From assembly GCF_024178315.1 (NCBI RefSeq), contig NZ_JAMZIK010000134.1:1-39496 (forward strand): a stretch of 39,496 bases of DNA, in the 5' to 3' direction. Shown one piece after another: positions 15,868 through 23,561 of this stretch (position 1 is the stretch's first letter; each line of letters starts with the position of its first letter). The DNA comes from Siccirubricoccus soli (GTDB taxonomy: Bacteria > Pseudomonadota > Alphaproteobacteria > Acetobacterales > Acetobacteraceae). Made by a program: the position numbers and the translations under genes. The notes beneath the pieces are model-generated. The model worked only from the letters and a program-made list of their open reading frames with translations. It did not search any database and was not told the origin of the DNA.

Positions 15868-16578
15868 ATGGACAGCCTGCCCGACCGCTTCGATCCCTGG
15901 CCGCCAGGCGCACAGCCCGTGGTGCCGACCCCTGGCTATCCCGGCACCTTCACCCACAGCCCGGCCGAGGCGCCGATCCGCCGCCCGGTGGGCCGCGGCC
16001 AGCTCACCGGCCCGCTCGACCTCGACCGCAAGCTGCCCTGCGGCGAGATGAACCTGGCCATGGCGGAGCCGGGCAGGCCGGCCATCGGCCAACTCATCCA
16101 CATCGCCGGCCGCATCCTGGACGAGGATGGCCGGCCGGTGCGCGGCGCCATCGTGGAGCTGTGGCAGGCCAATGCCGCCGGCCGCTACTTCCACCCCAAC
16201 GACGCCATGCGGGATGCGCCGCTCGACCCGAATTTCATCGGCAATGGCCGGGTGCGGACGGATGAGGAGGGCGGCTTCGGCTTCTTCACGGTGAAGCCCG
16301 GCGCCTATCCGGTGCCTACCAAGGATGTGTGGTGGCGGCCGCCGCATGTGCATTTCTCGGTCATCGGCCCGTCCAGCCTCAGCCGGCTGGTGACGCAGAT
16401 GTTCTTCCCCGGCGATCCGCTGAACCCCTTCGACCACATCTTCATGGCCGTGCCGGACGAGGCCGCCCGCGCCCGGCTGCTCGCCACCGCCCTGCCGCCG
16501 GCCGAGGTCGGCGCCGGCTGGCTCGGCTTCCGCCATGACATCGTGCTGCGCGGCCGGGCGGCGACGCCGCCATGCTGA
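15868..16578 (+). CDS. pcaH: protocatechuate 3,4-dioxygenase beta subunit
   Basis: A 236-residue intradiol dioxygenase subunit. The four non-haem Fe(III) ligands are visible: Tyr107 (GRYFHPND), Tyr147 (GAYPVP), His160 and His162 (PHVHF). Other PcaH signatures are ELWQANAAGRY, PLDPNFIGNGR, QMFFPGDPL and the C-terminal FRHDIVLRGR. The enzyme opens the protocatechuate ring to 3-carboxy-cis,cis-muconate with O2. Its ligands and length are standard. GGAGAAG precedes the ATG; in-frame GTG codons lie slightly upstream. The final codons overlap the pcaG start, so the two subunits are translationally coupled. No PcaQ-type regulator is adjacent. Confidence 0.92.
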   Translation: MDSLPDRFDPWPPGAQPVVPTPGYPGTFTHSPAEAPIRRPVGRGQLTGPLDLDRKLPCGEMNLAMAEPGRPAIGQLIHIAGRILDEDGRPVRGAIVELWQANAAGRYFHPNDAMRDAPLDPNFIGNGRVRTDEEGGFGFFTVKPGAYPVPTKDVWWRPPHVHFSVIGPSSLSRLVTQMFFPGDPLNPFDHIFMAVPDEAARARLLATALPPAEVGAGWLGFRHDIVLRGRAATPPC

Positions 16579-17180
16579 AGCCCAACGCAAAGCTGCTGCC
16601 CACCGCCTCCCAGACCATCGGGCCCTTCTTCCCGCAGACCTTCTTCCGGGAGGGCGACAACGATTTGACCCGGGTCTCGGCCGAGGCGGCGCCGAGCCGG
16701 CGCGGCGAGCGCATCCTGCTGCGCGGCGTGGTGCGGCGGGAGGGGGGCGTGCCTTGCGTCAACGCCATCCTGGAAGCCTGGCAGGCCGATGCCTCGGGCC
16801 GCTTCCGCCACCCGAAGGACCCGGAGACGGCGCTGGCGGACCCGGATTTCCTCGGCTGGGGCCGCGCCCGGACGGATGCCGGGGGCGCCTATGAGTTCCA
16901 CACCCTGCTGCCCGGCGGCTTCACCGATGCCACCGGCGCACGCGCCCCGCATGTCGAGCTGGCGGTGATGGCGAGCGGGCTGATGCGGACGCTGTTCACC
17001 ACCGTCTTCTTCCCGGACTTCCCCGGTCCCAATGCGGCGGACCCGGTGCTGGCCGCAGTGCCGGAGGCGCGCCGCGCCCTGCTGGTGGCGCAGCCGGATG
17101 GCGAGGCGGCGGGCTGCCGCGCCTTCCGCTTCGATCTGCAACTGCGTGGCGGGGCGGAGACGCCCTTCTTCGTCGAATAG
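16572..17180 (+). CDS. pcaG: protocatechuate 3,4-dioxygenase alpha subunit
   Basis: A 202-residue alpha subunit. It begins with LLPTASQTIGPFFPQTFF, typical of PcaG, has EAWQADASGRFRHP in the middle and ends FDLQLRGGAETPFF. The iron ligands of the beta subunit are replaced here, as expected, since alpha is structural and shapes the substrate pocket. The ATG overlaps the last 7 nt of pcaH. The alpha-beta protomers form the active ring-cleaving enzyme. Downstream genes are on the opposite strand. Confidence 0.92.
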   Translation: MLKPNAKLLPTASQTIGPFFPQTFFREGDNDLTRVSAEAAPSRRGERILLRGVVRREGGVPCVNAILEAWQADASGRFRHPKDPETALADPDFLGWGRARTDAGGAYEFHTLLPGGFTDATGARAPHVELAVMASGLMRTLFTTVFFPDFPGPNAADPVLAAVPEARRALLVAQPDGEAAGCRAFRFDLQLRGGAETPFFVE

Positions 17181-17265
17181 GCGGAGGAGGCTGGCCCGGG
17201 GCCACCCTGTCACGCGGGCGCGGGGGGCGAGGCCGTCTGGGTCCCGGGGGCCGCTCGACGCGACC

Positions 17266-17425
17266 GAGAGGGGCTCTGCCCCTCTCGAGCTCTCCCCACC
17301 AAAGGCCGAAGGGCCTTTGGAAACCATGAATTCAGGCACGACGGCTCAAGCTGCGGACTCAAGGGACCAAAGGGGCTCTTCGGCCCTTTGCGGTTGGAGC
17401 TTGAGGAGGGCGGAGCCCTCCTCAA
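17266..17425. repeat. array of stacked hairpins between convergent genes
   Basis: Four perfect palindromes follow each other: 17266-17286 (9 bp, TCT loop), 17299-17320 (9 bp, GAAG loop), an 8-bp outer stem 17345-17352/17398-17405 enclosing a 7-bp inner stem (17368-17374/17384-17390), and 17401-17425 (11 bp, GGA loop). The last lies 11 bp from the GDPD stop and is probably its terminator. The rest separates it from pcaG. No coding potential is seen in the 256-bp gap. Confidence 0.6.
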
Positions 17426-17436
17426 CCTGCCCTGGT

Positions 17437-18168
17437 TCAGCCACGCAGCCGCAGCGCCGTCACCGGGTCATCGGTGGTGAAGACATCCACGCCCAGGGCA
17501 AAGATGCGCGCGATCTCCTCCGCCGCATTCACCGCCCAGGCGCCGGCGGACAGCCCGGCGCCGCGGATGGCCGCGACGGACTCCGCGTCGCAGCTTTCCA
17601 CCCGCAGTCCGATGCCGCCGATGCCCAGCGCCCTGGCCGCGGCGATGGCGCCCGCCAGCCCCGCCGCCTGCTGCATCGCCGGCGCCAGCAGCCAGATGGT
17701 GGGCGCATGCGCCGCTGCCTCCGCCACCAGCGGCGCCTGGAAGGAGGTGAAGACGCAACGCCCCGCCATCCCCGCCGCGTCCAGCACCTGCATCGCCCGC
17801 CCCAGCAGCCCGGGATAGGGCTGGCCCGCCCCATCCGCCTTCAGCTCGATGCGCAGCGAGATGGGCGTCGGGCGAAAAAGCTCCGCCACCTCGGCAAGAC
17901 TTGGCACCGTCTCGCCCGCCGCGCCCTTCAGCCGCACCCGGCGCAGCTCGGCCAGGCTCCGCGCCCGCACCGGCCCCTTCGCCTCCGTCGTGCGGTCCAG
18001 CAGCGGGTCGTGGATCACCACCGGCACGTCGTCGGCCGAGAGGTGCAGGTCGAACTCCACCTGCTCCACCGCCAGCGCGGCGGTGGCGCGGAAGGCGGTG
18101 GGACTGTTCTCCGGCCACAGGATGGCGCCGCCGCGATGGCTGGCGATGGCGGTGCGCGTCGTGCTCAT
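17437..18168 (-). CDS. glycerophosphodiester phosphodiesterase
   Basis: A 243-residue GDPD-family TIM barrel. Active-site motifs are SHRGG and PENSPTAF near the N-terminus, EFDLHLSADDVPVVIHDP (the metal-binding E-x-D and the HD catalytic pair), and IELK further on. It hydrolyses deacylated phospholipids to sn-glycerol 3-phosphate and an alcohol. No signal peptide is visible, so it is probably cytosolic. Its start overlaps the stop of the DUF2235 hydrolase gene by 4 bp (ATGA at 18165-18168), indicating coupled expression. A strong hairpin lies just beyond its stop. Confidence 0.9.
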   Translation of the reverse strand: MSTTRTAIASHRGGAILWPENSPTAFRATAALAVEQVEFDLHLSADDVPVVIHDPLLDRTTEAKGPVRARSLAELRRVRLKGAAGETVPSLAEVAELFRPTPISLRIELKADGAGQPYPGLLGRAMQVLDAAGMAGRCVFTSFQAPLVAEAAAHAPTIWLLAPAMQQAAGLAGAIAAARALGIGGIGLRVESCDAESVAAIRGAGLSAGAWAVNAAEEIARIFALGVDVFTTDDPVTALRLRG

Positions 18169-19352
18169 CCGGGCAGCATGTCCTTCAGGATGCGCCCGAA
18201 GGCCCCGAGCCGGGTGGCCGGCGGCGGCGCCGGCGGGGCAGGGGACCGCACCAGGCTGGGCGGCCAGCGCAGCCGCACCTCCATATCGTTCAGCGGGGCG
18301 TAGCGCGGCGTCAGCTCCAGCCCCCGCAGCGCTGGCGGCAAGGGCAGCGGGTCGGGGCAGCCATCCTCCGGCGCCAGCCGCAACGCCACGCTCTGGTGCA
18401 GCCTCTCCCCGGTGCGTCCCGGCGCGGCGAAGGGCCGGCGCGGCTGGGTGCCGCGTGCCTGCCAGATGAGGCCGGAAGCACTGTCATGCACCGCGCCCAT
18501 GCCCCAGCAGGTGCGGCGGTCCTGGCGCAGCGCGAGGTAGTCCTCGTCGATCGCCAGCAGGGGGTCGACCTGCCCGGCCATCCAGGCGAGTGCGATGTCC
18601 GACAGCCCGTGGTCGTTGTAGCCGCCGCCGACATCGGAATGCGCCCCGGCGAACCACATCTGCCGCAGCTCCTGGCTGGCCGGTGCATCCGGCGCCTGGA
18701 ACCAGATGGCGGGGGCGAAATCCACCCGCCGCTCGTCCAGCGCCAGGGCCTGGAAGGCGTGCGCCACATGCGGACCGAGTTCCGTATCGTGGAACTGGTA
18801 GAAATGGGCGAAGGCGGCGTCGAGGTTGCCGGGAATGCCGAGTGAGCCCACCGTGTCGAAGACGCCGAGGCATTGCACCGGCACCGGCGCATGCCGGTCC
18901 GGGAAGCGGGCCCGCGCGTCAGGGATGCCCGGCTCCGACTTCCGCCGGTAGCCTTCCCACAGCGTGGCGAAATCATCCATGTCCCGCTTGTGCAGCAGCC
19001 CGGCCCAGCCGATCAGCCCGGCGACGCTGCGCACCGTGTAGGCGCCGCGGGAGAAGCCGAAGAGGAAGATCTCGTCCCCCTCGCAGTAATTATGCGCCAA
19101 GAAGGCATAGGCGTCCCGCACGTTGCGCGAGAGGCCGAGGCCGATGGCGCCGCCGATCATCTGGTCCACCACGCCGCCCGTGGTGCCGACGCCGGCGTGG
19201 TAGTAGACGATCTGCGGCACGAGGCTCGGCCCGCGCGTGTCGTTCGGCAGGATGGCGCGGGCGATGCGGGTGACGTTGGTGAAATCCTCCGCGCTGTCGG
19301 CGTCGTTCCAGGTGCCGTCGCAGCAGATGACCAGCCGCTTGCGATAGGCCAT
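18165..19352 (-). CDS. DUF2235 domain alpha/beta hydrolase (Tle1-like phospholipase family)
   Basis: A 395-residue DUF2235 protein. Family hallmarks are LVICCDGTWND (residues 7-17), the nucleophile elbow GFSRGAY with Ser101, VFDTVGS with Asp166 and WFAGAHSDVGGGY with His238. Characterised relatives include the type VI secretion phospholipase effector Tle1 and lipid-body hydrolases; here no T6SS gene is in view. The C-terminus is Pro-rich. The ATG at 19352 has AAGGGGGG upstream; a longer frame to 19547 reads into unlikely Arg/Pro-rich sequence. It is coupled to the glycerophosphodiesterase downstream, so it may start a phospholipid breakdown route that the phosphodiesterase completes. Confidence 0.82.
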   Translation of the reverse strand: MAYRKRLVICCDGTWNDADSAEDFTNVTRIARAILPNDTRGPSLVPQIVYYHAGVGTTGGVVDQMIGGAIGLGLSRNVRDAYAFLAHNYCEGDEIFLFGFSRGAYTVRSVAGLIGWAGLLHKRDMDDFATLWEGYRRKSEPGIPDARARFPDRHAPVPVQCLGVFDTVGSLGIPGNLDAAFAHFYQFHDTELGPHVAHAFQALALDERRVDFAPAIWFQAPDAPASQELRQMWFAGAHSDVGGGYNDHGLSDIALAWMAGQVDPLLAIDEDYLALRQDRRTCWGMGAVHDSASGLIWQARGTQPRRPFAAPGRTGERLHQSVALRLAPEDGCPDPLPLPPALRGLELTPRYAPLNDMEVRLRWPPSLVRSPAPPAPPPATRLGAFGRILKDMLPG

Positions 19353-19431
19353 GCCCGCCCCCCTTACACCCTTCTGGAAGTAGAAGGATGCCAGGCGGCG
19401 GCGCGCAGCGGCAATGGGCTGCGCGCCGCGC

Positions 19432-20373
19432 TCAGCGCCGGCCGCGCAGCAGCGCCATGACCAGCGCGCCGGCGGCGGCGGGCACCAGCCAGTGCGTTCG
19501 CCCCTCCGGTTGCGGTGCCGGGGCCTCCGCCGTCTCCTCCACCTCATGCAGCCCGGCCCAGGCGCGGGTGAACTCGGCCCCCAGCAGGAAGATCTGCGCC
19601 GAGTAGTAGACCCAGAGCAGCACGCCCATCAGCGCCCCCGCGGCACCGTAGGTGGAAGCGACGCTGCTGCTGCCGATGTACCAGCCGATCACCGACTTCC
19701 CGAGGGTGAAGAGGAAGGCGGTGACCAGCGCGCCCACCACCACGTCGCCCCAGGCCACCGGCCGGTTCGGCAGGATCTTGTAGATGGCGGCGAAGAGGGC
19801 GGCGACCAGCAGGAAGGACAGCCCGAAATTCGCCAGGCCCAGCAGCAGCAGCACCTCCGGCACCACCCCGCCGGCCCAGCTGCCGAAGGCGGAGAGCACG
19901 GCGCTGGCAACCAACGAGGCAAGCAGCAGGAAGCCGGTGGCGATGACGGCGAGCAGCGCGGCGAGCTTCGCCCGCAGCACCCGCGTCACCGCATCGCCCG
20001 GCGGCGGGGGCGCGCGCCAGATGGCATTCAGCGAGGATTGCACCTCCCCGAACACCCCGCTGGCGGTCAGCAGCAGGGTGACGATGCCGACGACGGTGGC
20101 GATGGTACCGGAGGTCTTGTTGCCGGCGCCGGCGATCATCGCCTCCACCGCATCCGCCCCGGCCTTGCCGAGCAGGCCCTGGAGCTGCTCGGAGATGACG
20201 CCATGCACCGCCGCCTCGCCGAAGACCAGGCCGGCGATGGCAGTGGCGATGACGAGGAGCGGGGCGATGGAGAAGACGGTGTAATAGGCGATCGCCGCGC
20301 CACGGCTCAGCGCATCGTCCTCGATATAGCCTTCGACGCTCCGGCGCAGGAGCGTCCAGATCCGTCGCAGCAT
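19432..20373 (-). CDS. YihY/virulence factor BrkB family inner-membrane protein
   Basis: A 313-residue integral membrane protein with about six hydrophobic helices. Family motifs are GAAIAYYTVFSIAPLLVIA near residue 25, GVFGEVQSSLNAIWR, and the C-terminal YGAAGALMGVLLWVYYSAQIFLLGAEFT. Members were once called ribonuclease BN by mistake; their function is unknown, and roles in envelope lipid or serum-resistance phenotypes have been suggested. The ATG at 20373 has GAGGGCG upstream. The gene lies 79 bp upstream of the DUF2235 gene on the same strand, so co-transcription is plausible. Confidence 0.88.
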   Translation of the reverse strand: MLRRIWTLLRRSVEGYIEDDALSRGAAIAYYTVFSIAPLLVIATAIAGLVFGEAAVHGVISEQLQGLLGKAGADAVEAMIAGAGNKTSGTIATVVGIVTLLLTASGVFGEVQSSLNAIWRAPPPPGDAVTRVLRAKLAALLAVIATGFLLLASLVASAVLSAFGSWAGGVVPEVLLLLGLANFGLSFLLVAALFAAIYKILPNRPVAWGDVVVGALVTAFLFTLGKSVIGWYIGSSSVASTYGAAGALMGVLLWVYYSAQIFLLGAEFTRAWAGLHEVEETAEAPAPQPEGRTHWLVPAAAGALVMALLRGRR

Positions 20374-20625
20374 CGCCCTCACCGCCCGGTGCAGCCGCGG
20401 GCAGAACGAGGCTGGCGCGCTGCGGTTGCCGGGGCGCCGCCCTCGCCGCAAGGCGGGGGCGAGGGCAGGGCTGGGGCGGTCCCGGCAGTTCGCGCAGCGC
20501 GCCAGGGGCGCGCGACCAGCCCACCCCTCACTCCGGGGCGCGGGGAAAGGGAAGGTCGCGGCCTTCGGCCGGCCAACCCGCCGGGCGCGGGGGGATGGCG
20601 CCGCACATGCCGGAGCCGACGCCCT
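20374..20625. other. 252-bp intergenic gap with small palindromes
   Basis: No gene is seen. A 9-bp stem (GCCCTCGCC with its complement, around 20440-20470) containing a GCAA turn is the main element, and other GC-rich short repeats follow. It separates the ABC transporter gene from the YihY-family gene. Confidence 0.4.
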
Positions 20626-22377
20626 TCAACCCTCTCCTGGCTGCGGGGCAGGGTCGGCCTTGACCAGCCGGCCCTCGCGGAAGCGGAGGGCGCGGCCGTG
20701 ATACTGCGCGACGGCCGGGCGATGGGCGATGGAGACCAGGGTGGCGCCGGGCAGCCTCTCCTTCAGCAGGGTGTAGAAGCGGGCCTCCGCCTCGGGGTCC
20801 AGGCTGGCCGTCGCCTCGTCGAGGAAGAGCCAGTCCGGCTTCACCAGCAGGGCGCGGGCCAGGGCCACCCGCTGCTGCTCGCCGCCCGAAAGCTGGCGGT
20901 CCCAGGCACCTTCCTCGTCCAGCCGCGGGGCGAGGTGGCCGAGCCCGGCCTCCGCCAGCGCCGCCAGCACCTCCGCCTCCGGCACCTCCGCCGCGTCCCG
21001 CGGGTAGCAGAGGGCGTGGCGCAGCGTGCCGAGCGGCAGATAGGGGCGCTGCGGCAGGAACATCACCCTGGCCCCTGCCGGCACCCGCACCCGGCCGGCG
21101 CCGAAGGGCCAGATGCCGGCGATCGCCCGGAACAGGGTGGATTTGCCCGAGCCGGAAGGGCCGGTGACCAGCACGGCCTCGCCCGGGCCGATGGTCGCCG
21201 CCGCACCCTCCAGCAGCACCCGGCCATCCGGCAGCGCCAGGGTCACCCCCTCCAGCGCCAGGTCCGGCCGTGCCTCCGGCGCCGCCGCCACCCCGCCCTG
21301 GGCGGCCCGGGCGGTCGCGATGGCGGCGCGGAAGCCGGTGAGGCGCAACACGGTCGCCCGCCATTCGGTGAGGGCGGCGTAATTGTCCACGATCCAGGAG
21401 AGCGCCCCCTGCACCTGGCCGAAGGCATCGGCGGTCTGGGTGAGGCCGCCTAGCGGGATGGCGCCGCTGAAGAAGCGCGGCGCGGCGACGATGAAGGGAA
21501 AGACGATCGCCACCTGCGTGTAGCCGGCGGTGAAGAAGGTCAGCCGCTTGGTGGCGACCATGATGGACCACCAATTATCCATCAGCGCGTGGAAGCGTGT
21601 GAACAGGCCGCGCTTCTCCCCGGCCTCGCCGCGGTAGAGGGCGATGCCCTCGACATTCTCGCGGAAGCGCATCAGCGCGAAGCGGAAATCCGCCTCCACC
21701 CGCTCCTGGTGGAAGTTAAGCCGAATCAAGGGCTTGCCGATGGCATGCGCCAGCAGCGTGCCGAGCACCGCATAGAGCAGCGCCACCCAGACCATGTAGC
21801 CCGGGATCTCGATGCCAAGGAGGGCGAGCGGGCCCGAGAGCGCCCAGAGCACGAGGATGAAACTGAACAGCGTCACCACCGAGCGCATCAACCCGAGGCC
21901 GAGGGTGAGGGTGGAATCGACGAAGAGGCGCAGATCCTCCGCCACCCGCTGGTCAGGGTTGTCCGTCCCCGGATCGGTCAGCGCCACGCGGTAATAGGCG
22001 CGGTCGGCCAGCCAGCGGTCCAGCAGCTCCCGCGTCATCCAGGCGCGCCAGCGGATCTGCAGCGCCTGGCGGAGATAGAGGGCATAGACCGCGATCAGGA
22101 TATAGACCACGGCGATGAGAATGAAGCCCGGCATCGGGCCGCTCTCGGTCTGCCGCCACCAGAGGAGCAGGGCCCAGAAGGCCGCGGCGTCCTTGTCCTG
22201 CAGGCTGTTGAAGAACTCCCGGTTCCAATAGCTGAGCAGGACGTTCATCCCAACCAGGGCAAGGTTCAGGACGATGACGACGCCGAGCAGCAGCCAGGCG
22301 CGCCCGCGCTCCTCGCTGCGCCAATAGGGGGCGGCGAGCGCCCAGGCATCGGAAAGGAAAGTGCCGAGGCGGCGCAT
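20626..22377 (-). CDS. SbmA/BacA-like ABC transporter, fused permease and ATPase
   Basis: A 583-residue fused ABC transporter. The membrane half has about six helices and the SbmA/BacA-type signature SYWNREFFNSLQDKDAAAFW (49-68). The ATPase half has Walker A GPSGSGKST (406-414), LSGGEQQR (496-503) and Walker B LFLDEATA (517-524). Relatives such as YddA, BclA and Rv1819c import peptides, cobalamin or bleomycin-like compounds. I chose the ATG at 22377 (MRRLGTFL) because it fits the family; an in-frame start at 22446 would read through the MITE-like element. Its downstream neighbours on the same strand are the YihY, DUF2235 and GDPD genes. Confidence 0.88.
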   Translation of the reverse strand: MRRLGTFLSDAWALAAPYWRSEERGRAWLLLGVVIVLNLALVGMNVLLSYWNREFFNSLQDKDAAAFWALLLWWRQTESGPMPGFILIAVVYILIAVYALYLRQALQIRWRAWMTRELLDRWLADRAYYRVALTDPGTDNPDQRVAEDLRLFVDSTLTLGLGLMRSVVTLFSFILVLWALSGPLALLGIEIPGYMVWVALLYAVLGTLLAHAIGKPLIRLNFHQERVEADFRFALMRFRENVEGIALYRGEAGEKRGLFTRFHALMDNWWSIMVATKRLTFFTAGYTQVAIVFPFIVAAPRFFSGAIPLGGLTQTADAFGQVQGALSWIVDNYAALTEWRATVLRLTGFRAAIATARAAQGGVAAAPEARPDLALEGVTLALPDGRVLLEGAAATIGPGEAVLVTGPSGSGKSTLFRAIAGIWPFGAGRVRVPAGARVMFLPQRPYLPLGTLRHALCYPRDAAEVPEAEVLAALAEAGLGHLAPRLDEEGAWDRQLSGGEQQRVALARALLVKPDWLFLDEATASLDPEAEARFYTLLKERLPGATLVSIAHRPAVAQYHGRALRFREGRLVKADPAPQPGEG

Positions 22378-22408
22378 GCGGCGGTCCCCAGGAAACGGCG
22401 GTGGGGCC

Positions 22409-22517
22409 GCTAGAGCATGCTGCGTTCGCGTGCGCTCACGCAGCATGCTCCAGGCCGTTGTTCTGCGAGCATCTTCACGCGTTCAGATGATCCCATCTGA
22501 ACGCGATCTGCTCTAGC
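22409..22517. mobile_element. 109-bp MITE-like palindromic element
   Basis: 9-bp terminal inverted repeats GCTAGAGCA (22409-22417) and TGCTCTAGC (22509-22517) enclose two internal hairpins: a perfect 13-bp stem 22413-22425/22438-22450 and a perfect 12-bp stem 22478-22489/22494-22505 with an ATCC loop. It has no coding capacity. Similar CTAGAGCA/CGCGTTCAGATG repeats occur in many alphaproteobacterial genomes as far as I recall, but I cannot search here. It lies upstream of the ABC transporter, in a gap of 384 bp (22378-22761) full of further palindromes. Confidence 0.65.
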
Positions 22518-22551
22518 ATGGCGGAGCTGGAATGGAAACGGGACGCGGGGC

Positions 22552-22711
22552 GCAAGGCGCGGCGCCGAATGGCCCGCCGCGGCGCCTTGCCCACGAAGCC
22601 CATGGCGGCCTTCGGCGCCGGCGTCCCGGGCGGCAGGGCCCGACCCGCTCGCCCGGGGGGAAGCGGGCCGGGCCCGCAGGGGCCGGGGGCAGCTCGCCCC
22701 GCGGCCCCTGC
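22552..22711. repeat. palindrome cluster downstream of hpf
   Basis: Two inverted repeats with GC-rich arms lie here: 22552-22560 with 22582-22590, and 22676-22684 with 22703-22711. The latter encloses a GGGGC/GCCCC stem. No gene is supported; a plus-strand frame begins in the MITE but encodes Arg/Pro/Ala-rich sequence typical of chance frames in high-GC DNA. Confidence 0.4.
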
Positions 22712-22721
22712 GAGTGGCGTG

Positions 22722-22757
22722 CGAGGCGGGCGCGGCCTTGCCGCGGCGCCCGCCTCG
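22722..22757 (-). terminator. hpf terminator hairpin
   Basis: A 12-bp perfect stem, arms 22722-22733 and 22746-22757, with a 12-nt loop. It begins 5 bp beyond the hpf stop. No U-tract follows. Confidence 0.55.
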
Positions 22758-22761
22758 GGCC

Positions 22762-23388
22762 TCAGGCGGCCGAGGCGTCGATCCAGCCCACGCAGCCATC
22801 CGGCCGCCGGTACACCACATTCAGCGCGCCGGAGGCGCTGTTGCGGAACATCATCACCCCCTGCTCGGTGTGATCCAGCTGCATCGCCGCCTCGCCCACC
22901 GTCATCTGGGCGAGCTCGGTCGGCCGCTCGGCGACGATCGGCGGATGCGCGCCATTGGCGCCATCGGCCAGGGCGCCATCCTCCACGCCATCGGGCACGC
23001 CATCGGGCGCCTCCTCGCCCTCGCTATCCGGCCGCAGCACGGCCGCCACCGCCGCATCGCGCTCCTCGGCGAAGCTGCGCGCATGCTCGTTCACCCGGCG
23101 GCGATAGCGGCGCAGCCGCTTCGCGACATGGTTCGCCGCCACCTCGAAGGCGCGATGGGCATCGGTCCCTTCGCCCTCCCCGCGCATGAACAGGTTGCGG
23201 CCGGCCTTCAGGTTGATGTCGCATGCGAAGAACGCGGCCAACTTGCCCTTGGCGTCGCGGCGGAAGGTGACGTTGGCCTCCAGCGCGTGGTCGAAATATT
23301 TCCGGGCGATGCTCTCAAGCCCTTCACGGACACGCTGCTGCAGCGCTTCGCCGGTCTCGACCTGCTTGCCTGCGACGGTGATGTGCAT
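22762..23388 (-). CDS. hpf: ribosome hibernation-promoting factor, long form
   Basis: A 208-residue long HPF. Residues 1-105 form the S30AE/RaiA domain (MHITVAGKQVETGEALQQRV, then the basic RRYRRRVNEH segment), which binds the decoding centre. An acidic linker follows (about 118-145), then the dimerising C-terminal domain (MTVGEAAMQLDHTEQG ... GWIDA). The long form drives 100S ribosome dimerisation in stationary phase. The start at 23388 is supported by AAAGGAGCG upstream. It follows rpoN by 173 bp, as in many alphaproteobacteria, but ptsN, often next, is absent. Confidence 0.9.
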   Translation of the reverse strand: MHITVAGKQVETGEALQQRVREGLESIARKYFDHALEANVTFRRDAKGKLAAFFACDINLKAGRNLFMRGEGEGTDAHRAFEVAANHVAKRLRRYRRRVNEHARSFAEERDAAVAAVLRPDSEGEEAPDGVPDGVEDGALADGANGAHPPIVAERPTELAQMTVGEAAMQLDHTEQGVMMFRNSASGALNVVYRRPDGCVGWIDASAA

Positions 23389-23465
23389 ATGGGCTTCGCT
23401 CCTTTCCCTGTTGTCGGGAAAGACCGGCCCGGCAATGCGGCGGCCCGGCTTGCACCCCAGGATCT

Positions 23466-23482
23466 TGCTACCCAGGGTAGCA
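23466..23482. promoter_or_regulatory. perfect palindrome between rpoN and hpf
   Basis: TGCTACCC-A-GGGTAGCA, 8-bp arms around a single base, lies 96 bp after the rpoN stop and 77 bp before the hpf start. It could attenuate transcription or act as an operator; no U-tract is present. Confidence 0.35.
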
Positions 23483-23561
23483 GCGCGCGGACGAGCCGCA
23501 GAGATCACGCCTGGCGGCATGCCCGCCTCCGCGGACGGAATCGGGCAGCGCCCGGGCGGGA

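Noticed and set aside
22518-23189. Plus-strand frame starting just after the MITE-like element
   Set aside because: Low-complexity Arg/Pro/Ala translation, antisense to hpf for most of its length, no convincing ribosome binding site.
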